DNA from: Clostridiales bacterium | GTDB taxonomy: Bacteria > Bacillota > Clostridia > Oscillospirales > Oscillospiraceae | Assembly (NCBI GenBank): GCA_012718935.1 | Contig: JAAYBH010000018.1 | Location: 1 to 39,042 of the forward strand | DNA length: 39,042 nt | Direction: 5' to 3' | Shown: positions 1-8,778 of the stretch, piece by piece | Position numbering within the stretch: the stretch's first letter is position 1 | How the letters are laid out: each line of letters begins with the position of its first letter | Program-made: the position numbers and the translations under genes | The notes under the pieces: model-generated | Database searches by the model: none | Told to the model about the DNA's origin: nothing | The model's input: only the letters and a program-made list of their open reading frames with translations

Positions 1-2
1 AG

Positions 3-419
3 TACTGCCACGATAACGGCGTGGAGCTTGTGATCCACCATGGCGACAGCTACGCCGCCACGCTGGTACCGTATATGATCGAAATGGGCATCGACATCTG
101 GCAGGGCTGCCTGGAATCGAACAACGTCCCTGAGCTTATTAAAAAGTACGGCGGCAAAATTTCATTTATGGGCGATATCGACAATAAGTCCGTGGATTTC
201 ACCGGCTGGACACGGGAAAACTGCGCGAAAGTCGCTCGCAGAGCCATTGACAGATGCGGCAGCAAGTACTTTATCCCCTGCATCGTACAGGGTGGTCCTG
301 GCTCCGTATATCCGGGCGTCTATGAGACTCTGACAGAAGAAATTGACAAGTACAGTGCTGAGGTCTTCGGCATCAACGTCAACGACATCAAGCGCCTGCC
401 GCTGCAGCTTATCTTCTAA
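3..419 (+). CDS. URO-D / corrinoid methyltransferase family protein, C-terminal part (5' end outside window)
   Basis: The open frame runs in from the window edge, so only the last 138 codons are visible. The text VELVIHHGDSYAATLVPYMIEMGIDIWQG, read in pieces (HHGDS, MGIDIWQG), followed by KYGGKISFMGDID and a late PCIVQGGPG segment, resembles the C-terminal half of the uroporphyrinogen decarboxylase superfamily, TIM-barrel proteins that include haem-pathway UroD and the MtaA/MtbA-type cobamide methyltransferases. Clostridial copies standing alone are usually the methyltransferase-like type rather than HemE. The next gene, 13 nt downstream on the same strand, is a Cys-rich C_GCAxxG_C_C protein, a frequent companion of such genes. 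Exact substrate cannot be assigned; the N-terminal half is missing from view. Confidence 0.72.
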   Translation, partial: YCHDNGVELVIHHGDSYAATLVPYMIEMGIDIWQGCLESNNVPELIKKYGGKISFMGDIDNKSVDFTGWTRENCAKVARRAIDRCGSKYFIPCIVQGGPGSVYPGVYETLTEEIDKYSAEVFGINVNDIKRLPLQLIF

Positions 420-432
420 GCTCTCAAAGAAC

Positions 433-870
433 ATGAATAAACAGGAAACTGCATTAGACCTGGTAAAGAGCAATTATTTCAACTGTGCCCAATCCGTCTT
501 TTCCGCTTTCAGCGAGGATTACGCTCTTCCCAAGGAGCTGGCTCTGAAAATTTCCAGCGGCCTTGGCGGCGGCGTCCGATGCGGAGAGGTCTGCGGGGCT
601 GCCACAGGCGCCGTGCTTGTCATCGGACTCAGCTGCGGTTTTTATATACTCGGTGACCTTGAAGCCAAGGAGCATGTGGGCAGGGAAACCGCCGAATTCA
701 TGAAGCGCTTTAAAGAGAAAAGCGGCGGCTGTGTCTGCCGCGAGCTCCTGGGGATTGATATTTCAACCCCGGAAAACAGGATGAAGGCAAAAGAAATGGG
801 TCTTTTCACCACCGTGTGCCACAGCTTGGTGGAAAACGCAGTAGCAATCTTGGAGGACATGGGCTATTAA
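433..870 (+). CDS. C_GCAxxG_C_C family protein (putative redox / metal-binding protein)
   Basis: A 145-residue protein with the spaced cysteines of the C-GCAxxG-C-C family: Cys18 (NCAQSVF), Cys50 and Cys54 in a Gly-rich stretch (GGGVRCGEVCGAATGA), Cys68, then Cys100 and Cys102 (GGCVCRELLG) and a late VCHSLV cysteine. The family has no firmly established function; conserved cysteines suggest binding of a metal or Fe-S centre or a redox role. It starts at the ATG 13 nt after the upstream URO-D-like gene, with only a weak AAAGA ribosome site, so it is probably translated from the same message. A longer reading starting inside the upstream gene is possible but would overlap it. A strong hairpin terminator follows 17 nt after the stop. 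Confidence 0.85.
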   Translation: MNKQETALDLVKSNYFNCAQSVFSAFSEDYALPKELALKISSGLGGGVRCGEVCGAATGAVLVIGLSCGFYILGDLEAKEHVGRETAEFMKRFKEKSGGCVCRELLGIDISTPENRMKAKEMGLFTTVCHSLVENAVAILEDMGY

Positions 871-887
871 CGATTAATACTACTAAA

Positions 888-915
888 AACCAACCCGGAA
901 CCGGGTTGGTTTTTT
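888..915 (+). terminator. Strong bidirectional rho-independent terminator
   Basis: An 11-bp perfect stem, AACCAACCCGG pairing with CCGGGTTGGTT, has a 2-base AA between the arms (so the innermost pairs must open) and is followed by a T run. On the minus strand it is also followed by TTTTT, so it can end both the 433-870 gene and the convergent gdhA gene. Confidence 0.92.
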
Positions 916-939
916 GCATATTTCATCCAGCGTTATTGA

Positions 940-2295
<1,356 letters not shown>

Positions 2296-2352
2296 TCAAT
2301 CCTCACACCTTTTGTGCGCCCGAACACGACAAGCGACATATAAGTCTTTTTT

Positions 2353-2381
2353 ATTATAAACCGGCACGTAAATGAAGTAAA
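2353..2381 (-). promoter_or_regulatory. Probable sigma-A promoter of gdhA
   Basis: Read on the minus strand, TTTACT (-35, 4 of 6 consensus bases) and TATAAT (-10, perfect) are separated by exactly 17 nt. The -10 lies about 72 nt before the gdhA start, leaving a short leader. Confidence 0.6.
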
Positions 2382-2456
2382 GTAATTTTTTATTGCAATA
2401 TTTATCGTTATTTGCAGCATTTACTATATATAATATACAAATACTGCAATTTTGGT

Positions 2457-3392
2457 TCACACAACCTTCATAATTGCAGTTATAATGGGTAAAGTTACCA
2501 GTGATAGCAGCGTCGAAACAAATATAAGCTTTGAGGCGAAGGCCGAATCCCCTCCGTATTTATGAGACAGCATGGCCGTCACTGTCGCCGCGGGCATCGC
2601 CGAGGAAAGGACGGATACGCCCGTGACGACAGGATCCACACCGATGATTCTCAATACCATAAATATCAACGCCGGAATTGCCAGGAGCCGTATGAAGGAA
2701 TAGAAATAATAAGCCTTATCTAAGATTGTCCTGAAATCAACATCGCTTAAGATCGACCCGACAACGATCATGGACATTGCCGTTGTGCAGCTGCCGATGA
2801 CATTGATGGCGTCGCTCAAAACCGCGGGCAGTCTGACCGGCGAAAACAGATAAGCGAACCCCAGAATCACTGCCCAGATGCAGGGGTGCGTCGCCAGGTT
2901 CTTGAATTGCTGCTTTTTATCAGTTTTAGTGAACAGAGAAAGACCTGCCGTCCACATAAAAAGACGGATGGGGATCAGCACGATGGAACCGTATAAAATT
3001 CCCGCCGACCCATAGACCGAAGCAATAACAGGCAGTCCCATGAATCCGGCGTTATTGCAGATGGTGGCGTACTGCAAAATGACACGCCTCCCGGGCGAAT
3101 AGCGGTTGTAAAGAAATTTGTTCAAAACCATATAAAGCAGCTGCGCTCCCATCGCGATCGCAAAAACGACCGCACATTCACGCAGCATGCCTGCCGTGAG
3201 CTGTGTTTCGAAGGAATGGAATATACTGCACGGAAGGATGACGTAGATCACAACATTTGTCATGTCCCGCCGTGCTTCCTGGCCGAATAGCCCTTTTTTG
3301 CCGATTAAAAATCCGACGGCAACAAGAAGGAATATTTGTATCTGTATCTGAATAATCGTCATCACCGGCTTTAAAGTCGTTATTTCAGCCAT
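2457..3392 (-). CDS. AEC-family auxin-efflux-carrier-like permease
   Basis: About 311 residues with two blocks of five hydrophobic helices around a central soluble stretch, the pattern of the AEC (auxin efflux carrier / MleP) family of secondary transporters for organic acids or amino acids. Recognisable pieces are VGFLIGKKG near the N terminus, the CNNAGFMGLPV motif in the middle of the first half and SAMPAATVTAMLS near the end. No good ribosome site is visible. An apparent upstream extension (MCCFFVSYI) would be encoded inside the folC terminator, so I chose ATG 3392; ATG 3362 (MTIIQIQ), just before the first helix, is equally possible. It follows folC on the same strand but behind that terminator. 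Substrate unknown. Confidence 0.85.
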   Translation of the reverse strand: MAEITTLKPVMTIIQIQIQIFLLVAVGFLIGKKGLFGQEARRDMTNVVIYVILPCSIFHSFETQLTAGMLRECAVVFAIAMGAQLLYMVLNKFLYNRYSPGRRVILQYATICNNAGFMGLPVIASVYGSAGILYGSIVLIPIRLFMWTAGLSLFTKTDKKQQFKNLATHPCIWAVILGFAYLFSPVRLPAVLSDAINVIGSCTTAMSMIVVGSILSDVDFRTILDKAYYFYSFIRLLAIPALIFMVLRIIGVDPVVTGVSVLSSAMPAATVTAMLSHKYGGDSAFASKLIFVSTLLSLVTLPIITAIMKVV

Positions 3393-3403
3393 TATATAGG
3401 AAA

Positions 3404-3434
3404 CAAAAAAACAGCACAAGGTTGATTGTGCTGT
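3404..3434 (-). terminator. Terminator downstream of folC
   Basis: On the minus strand AACAGCACAA and TTGTGCTGTT form a 10-bp perfect stem with a 6-nt loop, then a run of seven T. It begins 19 nt after the folC stop. On the plus strand it is also followed by T residues. Confidence 0.9.
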
Positions 3435-3452
3435 TTTTTATATATCCGTCGT

Positions 3453-4745
3453 CTAATTTTTCAGCGCATTTACCGCCTTTCGGACGTCGCCCGAAAAGTA
3501 GAGCGAGCCCAAAGCAACGACAATACCGTCCTCCTCCGCCTGCCGGATCGCCGCGGCAACGCCTTCCGGGATCTCGGCGCAGGCGGTGACGGGCAAGCCG
3601 TAAACGGAAAGAATATCCTTGAGCCGTTCCGCCTTCATCGCGCGGGGATTTGGCGGTTCGACCGCTACAAAGGCTTTTGCCAGCGGCGCGATGTAACCCA
3701 TCATCGCACCGACATCCTTATCTGCCATGACACCGGTTAAAAAAACGATTTTTCTTTCTTCGAAGTGACGTCTCAGGCTGTCCACCGTCGCTGCGATACC
3801 ATGGGGATTGTGAGCGCCGTCCAGGATGAATATTGGGCGTTTCATAAGCACTTCAAACCTGCCCGGCCAACAGACGCAGGACAGGCCGGTGATGATGTCA
3901 TCATCGCTGATCCTCCAGTTTTTAGTTCTCAAAACCTCAAGCGCCGTAATCGCCAACGCCGCGTTTTTCGGCTGGTAAGCGCCCACGAGGGGCAGTCTGA
4001 TGTTCTTAAGTGACCCAAAATCAAAAAGGACAGCGTCAAGATCGAGTGAAAGGATATTCAGCTTTGAAAAATCGGTACGGTGCAGAACGGCATTTTTTTC
4101 ACGGCACGTCTGTTCAAAGACTTCCTCGACTTCCCTGTAGTCACTGCAAGTGACGTTGCCGCCGTAAATGACGACGTCGCCGCCGTTTTTGATAATGCCC
4201 GCTTTTGCCGCAGCAACGTCACGAAGCGTCGGGCCGAGCTCTGCCGTATGATCCAGACCGATTGCCGTGATAACCGCCGCTTCCGGTACGTCAATGACAT
4301 TTGTTGAATCCAGCTCGCCGCCCATCCCGACTTCCAGCACGACAATATCGCACTTCTTAAACAGGAAATACTTCATCGCCAGCGCAGTGATCAGCTCAAA
4401 CTCCGTCGGCGCGTCCGTCATGGCATCGGCAAACGGTCGGATCTGGTCCGTCATGTCCTCGAGCTCGGCGTCTGTAATATGCGCTCCGTTTACCTGCATG
4501 CGCTCATTGAACCGGAGAATATACGGGGAGGTGTATAACCCGGTCCGGTAACCCGCCGTCTGCAGGACGGACGCAATGCAGGCCGCCGTGGAGCCCTTGC
4601 CGTTTGTTCCGGCGACATGGACAAATTTCAGCGATTTCTCAGGGTTCCCCAGCGCCCTCAGGAGCTCTCTTGTCCTCGAAAGCCCTGGTTTTGCACCCTG
4701 CCACTTAACGTTGTGGATGTATCGCAGCGTTTCCTCGTAACTCAT
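3453..4745 (-). CDS. folC: Folylpolyglutamate synthase / dihydrofolate synthase
   Basis: The 430-residue Mur-ligase-type enzyme adds glutamate to folates (and to dihydropteroate) using ATP in the cytoplasm, which traps folates in the cell. The P-loop GTNGKGST is at residues 46-53; the family segments YTSPYILRFNERM, LEVGMGGELDSTN and LDGAHNPHG follow in the expected order. The start is supported by GGAGG 8 nt upstream. It overlaps the end of folT by 41 nt, so the two genes are translated from one message and both fall under the THF riboswitch upstream of folT. A terminator lies immediately downstream at 3404-3434. Confidence 0.97.
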   Translation of the reverse strand: MSYEETLRYIHNVKWQGAKPGLSRTRELLRALGNPEKSLKFVHVAGTNGKGSTAACIASVLQTAGYRTGLYTSPYILRFNERMQVNGAHITDAELEDMTDQIRPFADAMTDAPTEFELITALAMKYFLFKKCDIVVLEVGMGGELDSTNVIDVPEAAVITAIGLDHTAELGPTLRDVAAAKAGIIKNGGDVVIYGGNVTCSDYREVEEVFEQTCREKNAVLHRTDFSKLNILSLDLDAVLFDFGSLKNIRLPLVGAYQPKNAALAITALEVLRTKNWRISDDDIITGLSCVCWPGRFEVLMKRPIFILDGAHNPHGIAATVDSLRRHFEERKIVFLTGVMADKDVGAMMGYIAPLAKAFVAVEPPNPRAMKAERLKDILSVYGLPVTACAEIPEGVAAAIRQAEEDGIVVALGSLYFSGDVRKAVNALKN

Positions 4746-5286
4746 CTTTCTTGCCTCCGTATCTGTCCAACCCGAGCGCTCTGAACAAGCCGCTCTTATA
4801 AAGCATGAAAATCAGCAGGATGTCGACAACGGCGATCGCCACCTTGAAGGGCGCCCGAAACAGAAGATTGGGAAGAAACGGGGATCCGTAGAGCCAGTTC
4901 AAACTCACGTTGCTCCAGAGCATTGGGCCGAGGATTTCAGCCGGCAGGATCATGGCAATGAACGTTACGAGATGCGTGCGTTTTTTCAGAAGCATACCGA
5001 TAAGGGGCGGAACGACGCCCATAATCACAGGTGTCAGCGCCATCGGTACAAACCAAGCGAAGGGTGAAAAGAGTGTTGTCCCGAGAAAATCAGCGAACAG
5101 TCCTACAATGCCGCCCGCAATCGGCCCGAACAGCAGTCCGGCGATAATGATCGGCAGGCTGCCGAATGTGATACGGATGTTTTCCGTCGGCATAAAGCTG
5201 AGAAATCTTTCGAGGATGATACTCATTGCAATCAGGAGCGCCATTGTGACGATCATTTTGGTGGAGAAGAGCTTCTTTTTGGGCAT
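4705..5286 (-). CDS. folT: ECF transporter S component, folate-specific
   Basis: A 193-residue integral membrane protein with about six hydrophobic segments and the S-component pattern of energy-coupling-factor transporters, including FGPIAGGIVGLFADFLG. It would capture folate outside the membrane and share an energising EcfAAT module encoded elsewhere. Folate specificity rests on three things seen here: the THF riboswitch directly upstream, the overlap with folC, and the family resemblance. A strong AAGGAGG ribosome site precedes the ATG. The hydrophilic tail after about residue 170 (DRYGGKKDELRGN) is coded by the stretch that carries the folC ribosome site and start. Confidence 0.92.
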   Translation of the reverse strand: MPKKKLFSTKMIVTMALLIAMSIILERFLSFMPTENIRITFGSLPIIIAGLLFGPIAGGIVGLFADFLGTTLFSPFAWFVPMALTPVIMGVVPPLIGMLLKKRTHLVTFIAMILPAEILGPMLWSNVSLNWLYGSPFLPNLLFRAPFKVAIAVVDILLIFMLYKSGLFRALGLDRYGGKKDELRGNAAIHPQR

Positions 5287-5292
5287 AACAAT

Positions 5293-5390
5293 ACCTCCTT
5301 AAAATGTGTACACAAGCCGTACGGTGCGGAAACCGTACAACAAGCACGTTAATGTGCGCCACATATAGGAGGTTAAATCTCCGGTATGTA
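5293..5390 (-). promoter_or_regulatory. Expression platform of the THF riboswitch (anti-SD cascade before folT)
   Basis: Read on the minus strand, the folT Shine-Dalgarno AGGAGGT (plus 5293-5299) is perfectly complementary to ACCTCCT (plus 5367-5373). That anti-SD can instead pair with GGAG (plus 5379-5382) in a hairpin reinforced by flanking ACATA/TATGT pairs, directly after the riboswitch P1 stem. A further hairpin, GTACGGT/ACCGTAC with a 6-nt loop, lies between. No U-rich terminator is present, so control is probably at translation initiation. Which state holds when ligand is bound is inference. Confidence 0.6.
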
Positions 5391-5487
5391 GCAGCGGGAT
5401 GCGGACACCGAACCGTGGAATGCTTCCTTCGTCCAACTGACAACTCCCCGTCCAGTCGGCACTTTACGCAGGGCGTCCTACTCTGCT
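5391..5487 (-). promoter_or_regulatory. THF (tetrahydrofolate) riboswitch
   Basis: The minus-strand transcript carries the conserved THF aptamer blocks in order: GCAGAGTAGG, GCGTAAAGTGCC, GGACGGGGAGTTGTC, GGACGAA, CACGGTTCGGTG and GCATCCCGCTGC, with the ends pairing as P1 (GCAG/CTGC). This Firmicutes aptamer class normally stands before folT or folate-synthesis genes, exactly as here before folT-folC. Confidence 0.93.
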
Positions 5488-5528
5488 TAGACTGCGATTG
5501 TTATCGCAGCCAAGTATTTTATGTATCC

Positions 5529-5557
5529 ATATTATCACGGTGTTATTTGCTTGTCCA
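5529..5557 (-). promoter_or_regulatory. Promoter of the folT-folC operon
   Basis: On the minus strand TGGACA (-35, 5 of 6) and TAATAT (-10) are 17 nt apart, and transcription would begin about 35 nt before the THF aptamer. Between it and the aptamer is a small CTGCGAT/ATCGCAG hairpin at 5492-5509. Confidence 0.65.
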
Positions 5558-5625
5558 GACCTTGTTTTGCACATTCTTACGACATATTTGTATATTATCC
5601 CTGTCCTATGTGCTGATCCAATGGG

Positions 5626-6012
5626 TCAGGTAAGCATCCTGTCATGGTCGTCATATAGCAATATGCTTGTGTTAAACGTATTGTTATGCATATAGCGCAG
5701 AAATTCGTCCAGCTCGACAACATCTGCATTTGTCAATTCAACAAAATGAATACTGTACCTAAATAATGCTGCTTTAAGGCGCTTTTTCATGACCACCTCG
5801 CCTTTGAGCTGCCTTTCACGGGGCAACGGCAATCCCGTCAAACTAATAGACATCGAAAGGAGGCTTGCTTGATCAAAATCAAGGTCCGTTGTGATGCTCA
5901 TACCGACCGCGGAGATATTATTGATCTGAAACTCGTATTTGCGTAATTTACCTTTACATAAATGACCGACGCAATTCACAGTGTATCTCCTATACCGCCG
6001 CCTGTCTGTCAT
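5626..6012 (-). CDS. PilZ domain protein (probable cyclic-di-GMP receptor)
   Basis: A 128-residue single-domain protein. The N terminus carries the arginine-rich RxxxR-type motif (DRRRYRRY, residues 3-10) and, after about 25 residues, the second PilZ element NNISAVGMSI, matching [D/N]xSxxG. In known PilZ proteins these bind cyclic di-GMP. The rest predicts beta strands and a C-terminal amphipathic tail; no partner domain is present, so it would act by protein contact. AAAGGAAA lies 10 nt before the ATG. It has its own promoter at 6075-6102 and no functional link to folT or tsf beside it. The process it controls is not revealed by context. Confidence 0.85.
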   Translation of the reverse strand: MTDRRRYRRYTVNCVGHLCKGKLRKYEFQINNISAVGMSITTDLDFDQASLLSMSISLTGLPLPRERQLKGEVVMKKRLKAALFRYSIHFVELTNADVVELDEFLRYMHNNTFNTSILLYDDHDRMLT

Positions 6013-6074
6013 TAGTCGAAATTTCCTTTCTTTAAGCTTTAAAGCATTCTAAAGGTATTTTCGTCATTAATTCC

Positions 6075-6102
6075 ATTCTATTTATATAAAATCCATTGTC
6101 AA
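6075..6102 (-). promoter_or_regulatory. Promoter of the PilZ gene
   Basis: On the minus strand a perfect TTGACA -35 is followed after 16 nt by TAGAAT. A TATAAA lies inside the spacer and could act as an alternative -10. Confidence 0.65.
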
Positions 6103-6121
6103 CATGAAAAGTTTTTAACAT

Positions 6122-6156
6122 ATAAAATTTGACGGCGCAGTTTTTTGCTGCGCCGT
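6122..6156 (-). terminator. Terminator downstream of tsf
   Basis: On the minus strand ACGGCGCAG and CTGCGCCGT form a 9-bp GC-rich stem with a 7-nt A-rich loop, followed by CAAATTTTATA. The T run is imperfect, but its place 16 nt after the tsf stop fits a terminator. Confidence 0.75.
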
Positions 6157-6172
6157 TTGTTCGTTCGGTTTT

Positions 6173-7090
6173 CTATTGTACCAGCTTTGAAATTTCTTCG
6201 GCAAAATTTTCCTGCTTCTTCTCAATGCCCTCGCCTTTTTCAAAGCGGGTGAAGGCCTTGACAACGATTGTACCGCCGAGTCCTTTCGCCACTTCCGCCA
6301 CGTGCTTCTCAACAGATATCTTGTCTCCCTTGACGAAAGCCTGCTGTAAGAGGCAATTTTCCTCGTAGAACTTGCTGATGCGGCCAAGGACCATCTTTTC
6401 GATGATATTCTCGGGCTTTCCGGCGTTTTTCGGGTCTTCCTTCGCCTGGACGGTGAGAATTTCCTTCTCCTTTTCGATGACGGACTGATCCACGTCGGAC
6501 TTATCAAGATACGTTGGACGCATCGCAGCGATCTGCATTGCGATATCCTTGCCCAGCGTTGTGACAGCATCCATATCGGTAACATTCGCGGTTTCCAAAT
6601 TCACCATGACGCCGATTTTGCCGCCCGCATGAACGTATGGAACGTTCACGCCTGTTGTATACCGCACAAAACGACGGGTTGTGATGTTCTCTCCGATGAC
6701 GAGGACCATCTCCTGCTGCATCTCCTGAACGGTTTTGCCGTTGCCGTAGTCGCTCGCCAGCAAAGCATTGAGATCATCAGGCGCGTTTTTGGCGGCAGCA
6801 GCAGCCACGCCTTTGACGAAATCCACGAACTTTTCGTTCTGGGCTACGAAGTCCGTTTCGGCGTTGACCTCAACGACGACGCCGATATTATCGATAACGG
6901 CAGCATACGCGATTCCTTCGGCAGCTACGCGTCCGGCCTTCTTCTGTGCGGCTGCCAAGCCCTTTTCGCGGAGCCAGTCAACGGCTTTCTGCATGTCTCC
7001 GTCGACCTCGACGAGCGCTTTCTTGCAGTCCATCATACCGACGCCTGTCATCTCGCGGAGATCCTTAACATCCTGCGCTGTAAATGCCAT
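6173..7090 (-). CDS. tsf: Elongation factor Ts
   Basis: The 305-residue protein is the guanine-nucleotide exchange factor that recycles EF-Tu. The N-terminal UBA-like module is clear, with VKDLREMTGVGMMDCKKAL at residues 8-26, and the family signature VVEVNAETDFVA falls near residues 72-83. It starts 2 nt after the rpsB stop behind a GGGAGG site, the standard rpsB-tsf arrangement, and ends at a hairpin terminator. Length and motifs are normal. Confidence 0.98.
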   Translation of the reverse strand: MAFTAQDVKDLREMTGVGMMDCKKALVEVDGDMQKAVDWLREKGLAAAQKKAGRVAAEGIAYAAVIDNIGVVVEVNAETDFVAQNEKFVDFVKGVAAAAAKNAPDDLNALLASDYGNGKTVQEMQQEMVLVIGENITTRRFVRYTTGVNVPYVHAGGKIGVMVNLETANVTDMDAVTTLGKDIAMQIAAMRPTYLDKSDVDQSVIEKEKEILTVQAKEDPKNAGKPENIIEKMVLGRISKFYEENCLLQQAFVKGDKISVEKHVAEVAKGLGGTIVVKAFTRFEKGEGIEKKQENFAEEISKLVQ

Positions 7091-7092
7091 AA

Positions 7093-7857
7093 TTATTCCG
7101 CCTCCCCACTCGCCGCTGTCTCTGCTGCCGGCTCAGCTGCCAGCGCGGCGGTCTCATCCTTGTTTTCAGAATCCGCCCCCTGGCGACCTTCCTGAACGGC
7201 GCTGGCCATCGCCGCTGAAATCAGGCGGATGGCACGAATGGCGTCGTCGTTGCCGGGGATGATGTAATCAATTTCATCGGGATCACAGTTTGTATCGACA
7301 ATAGCTACGATCGGAATCTTGAGCTTGCGGGCTTCCGCGATGGCGTTCCTCTCTTTGCGGGGGTCGACGATAAAGAGTGCCGCGGGAAGCTTTTTCATAT
7401 CCTTGACGCCGCCGAGATATTTTTCGAGCTTGTCAATCTCGTTCGTCAGCCTGATGACTTCCTTTTTGGGAAGCATATCAAACGTACCGTCCTCCTGCAT
7501 CTTGCGCAGCTGAGCCAGACGGTCGATGCGCGTGCGCATCGTCTTAAAGTTTGTCAGCATGCCGCCGAGCCAGCGGGCGTTGACGAAAAACATGCCGACG
7601 CGTTCAGCTTCTTCCTTCACGGAATCCTGGGCCTGCTTCTTCGTGCCGACGAAGAGGATGGAGCCGCCGTTTTCACTGAGGTTTCTGACAAAGTTATATG
7701 CTTCCTCAAGCTTTTTAACGGTTTTCTGAAGATCGATAATGTAGATGCCGTTGCGCTCCATATAAATATAAGGAGCCATTTTGGGATTCCAGCGTCGTGT
7801 CTGATGCCCGAAGTGCACGCCGGCCTCCAGAAGCTGCTTCATTGAAATAACTGACAT
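7093..7857 (-). CDS. rpsB: 30S ribosomal protein S2
   Basis: The start is [19 protein letters not shown], giving 254 residues; a longer frame upstream ([10 protein letters not shown]...) lies in the leader and has no family similarity. AGGAGG lies 8 nt before the chosen ATG. S2 landmarks are [15 protein letters not shown] near residues 12-26, FVGTKKQAQ, and the [19 protein letters not shown] segment. The C-terminal 30 residues are an acidic, Ala-rich tail, common in clostridial S2. It forms the rpsB-tsf operon with a promoter at 7992-8020 and a leader of roughly 125 nt. Confidence 0.98.
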   Translation of the reverse strand: MSVISMKQLLEAGVHFGHQTRRWNPKMAPYIYMERNGIYIIDLQKTVKKLEEAYNFVRNLSENGGSILFVGTKKQAQDSVKEEAERVGMFFVNARWLGGMLTNFKTMRTRIDRLAQLRKMQEDGTFDMLPKKEVIRLTNEIDKLEKYLGGVKDMKKLPAALFIVDPRKERNAIAEARKLKIPIVAIVDTNCDPDEIDYIIPGNDDAIRAIRLISAAMASAVQEGRQGADSENKDETAALAAEPAAETAASGEAE

Positions 7858-7919
7858 TTGTTTTCCTCCTGTTTTTGTTTTTCCTCCAGCCCCGTCCCCT
7901 TTTACGCCGACCCACAGAC

Positions 7920-7936
7920 CAGCGCCGCAGGCGCTG
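7920..7936 (-). promoter_or_regulatory. Hairpin in the rpsB leader
   Basis: CAGCGCC and GGCGCTG form a 7-bp perfect stem with a 3-nt loop in the untranslated leader of rpsB. Leaders of rpsB are autoregulated by S2 in several bacteria, but I cannot match this one to a described leader. Confidence 0.4.
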
Positions 7937-7991
7937 CCGTAAAGCACACCGTCATAAAATCAGGAGCTGTGCGTATTTCAAAGCAAAAAGC

Positions 7992-8020
7992 ATTTTATCA
8001 AATATATTCACTTAATGCAA
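7992..8020 (-). promoter_or_regulatory. Promoter of the rpsB-tsf operon
   Basis: On the minus strand TTGCAT (-35) and TAAAAT (-10) are 17 nt apart, placed between the ylmC terminator and the rpsB leader. Confidence 0.65.
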
Positions 8021-8063
8021 GTACAAATATTATATGCAATCTGAGGATTTTGAGTACAAAACA

Positions 8064-8095
8064 CGAAAAAAGTGCCGGGAACGTTATCCCGGCAC
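8064..8095 (-). terminator. Terminator downstream of ylmC
   Basis: On the minus strand GTGCCGGGA pairs with TCCCGGCAC (9 bp, 6-nt loop) and is followed at once by TTTTTTC. It separates ylmC from the rpsB promoter. Confidence 0.93.
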
Positions 8096-8115
8096 CGCGC
8101 TTTATTATATCCGAA

Positions 8116-8394
8116 TCACACCCAGATGATTTTGCGTCTTTTCTCCCGCCTGAATTCACCGTCGACATCAATGAGAATAATATCGTCGCCGATACGGCGG
8201 ATACATTCCCATGGAATGATAAAGTCATCCTCTCTCCAGAAAAGTCCGAAAAAACGGCACGGACCCGGCACAATAATCGCCAATACACAGCCTGTCAGCG
8301 TGTCGACGAGCACGTCACAGACAAAACCCATGCGCAAGCCGTTATGTATGTTAATGACCTCCTTGCACCGGAGATCGGCAATCCTGCACTGCAC
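8116..8394 (-). CDS. YlmC/YmxH-family PRC-barrel sporulation protein
   Basis: A 92-residue protein matching the YlmC/YmxH family: CRIADLRCKEVINIHNGLRMG at the N terminus (read CRIADLRCKEV and NGLRMGFVCD), then VPGPCRFFGLFWREDDFIIPW and the RRIGDDIILID strand typical of PRC barrels. Members are found in endospore-forming Firmicutes, often with sporulation-stage expression; the molecular function is unknown. A GGAGGGAG ribosome site precedes the ATG by about 8 nt. It stands alone, read away from corA, and has its own terminator at 8064-8095. I could not find a convincing sporulation-sigma promoter upstream. Confidence 0.85.
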   Translation of the reverse strand: MQCRIADLRCKEVINIHNGLRMGFVCDVLVDTLTGCVLAIIVPGPCRFFGLFWREDDFIIPWECIRRIGDDIILIDVDGEFRREKRRKIIWV

Positions 8395-8502
8395 AGCTCT
8401 CCCTCCATCCGTCTCAACACTTCCTGAATCATTGTATTCCGTTCAGCGTATATACATGACTGCTGCGGCTGTCACAGTTTATTAAAAATACAATATAATA
8501 TC

Positions 8503-8531
8503 TTGTAATTTCTTTATCTGTATACTATAAT
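8503..8531 (+). promoter_or_regulatory. Promoter of the corA leader
   Basis: TTGTAA (-35) and a perfect TATAAT (-10) are separated by 17 nt. Transcription would start about 12-15 nt before the M-box aptamer. Confidence 0.75.
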
Positions 8532-8551
8532 CTAAGTACAACTAAATCATC

Positions 8552-8690
8552 GTTAGGTGAGGCTACTATACGGATATACGCTTCTGCCCGGAAACATCGA
8601 GAGATGCCAATGGGTCAACAGGTATTATCGAATTAAGGTACTACTTAATGGGGCTGCAAGAGCTTTTTGCTGTTGTAACGCCGTATAGAG
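8552..8690 (+). promoter_or_regulatory. M-box (ykoK) magnesium riboswitch
   Basis: The conserved M-box blocks appear in order: GTTAGGTGAGGCTACTATA, GATATACGCTTCTGCCCGGA, AACATCGAGAGATGCCAATG, GGGTCAACAGGTATTATCGA, AATTAAGGTA, ACTTAATGGGGCTGCAAGAG and a closing CCGTATAG. P1 is formed by CTATACGG (8566-8573) with CCGTATAG (8681-8688), 8 bp. M-box RNAs sense Mg2+ and in Gram-positive bacteria usually cause termination when Mg2+ is high. The gene it controls here is a CorA-type transporter, which is a consistent target. Confidence 0.94.
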
Positions 8691-8699
8691 TTAAAACTC

Positions 8700-8747
8700 A
8701 ACGAATGATGGAGCAGCTTTTGCCGTCATTCGTTTTGACGGTTTTTT
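8700..8747 (+). terminator. Riboswitch-controlled terminator and overlapping antiterminator
   Basis: CCGTCA (8723-8728) and TGACGG (8736-8741) with a 7-nt loop form a hairpin followed directly by TTTTTTG, a good intrinsic terminator. The same left arm lies inside CCGTCATTCGTT (8723-8734), which pairs with AACGAATGATGG (8700-8711) over 12 bp (one G-U). The two hairpins exclude each other, giving the ON/OFF choice downstream of the M-box. Confidence 0.85.
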
Positions 8748-8778
8748 GTTTTCCCGGGTCAATAGTTAACGGAGGTGA

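Noticed and set aside
6629-7262. Plus-strand frames opposite tsf and rpsB
   Set aside because: They overlap two certain genes and have no plausible start or domain.
8395-8460. Possible sporulation sigma-E promoter before ylmC (ATACAAT-like -10)
   Set aside because: The only -35-like ATATA is about 9 nt away, too close for sigma-E spacing.
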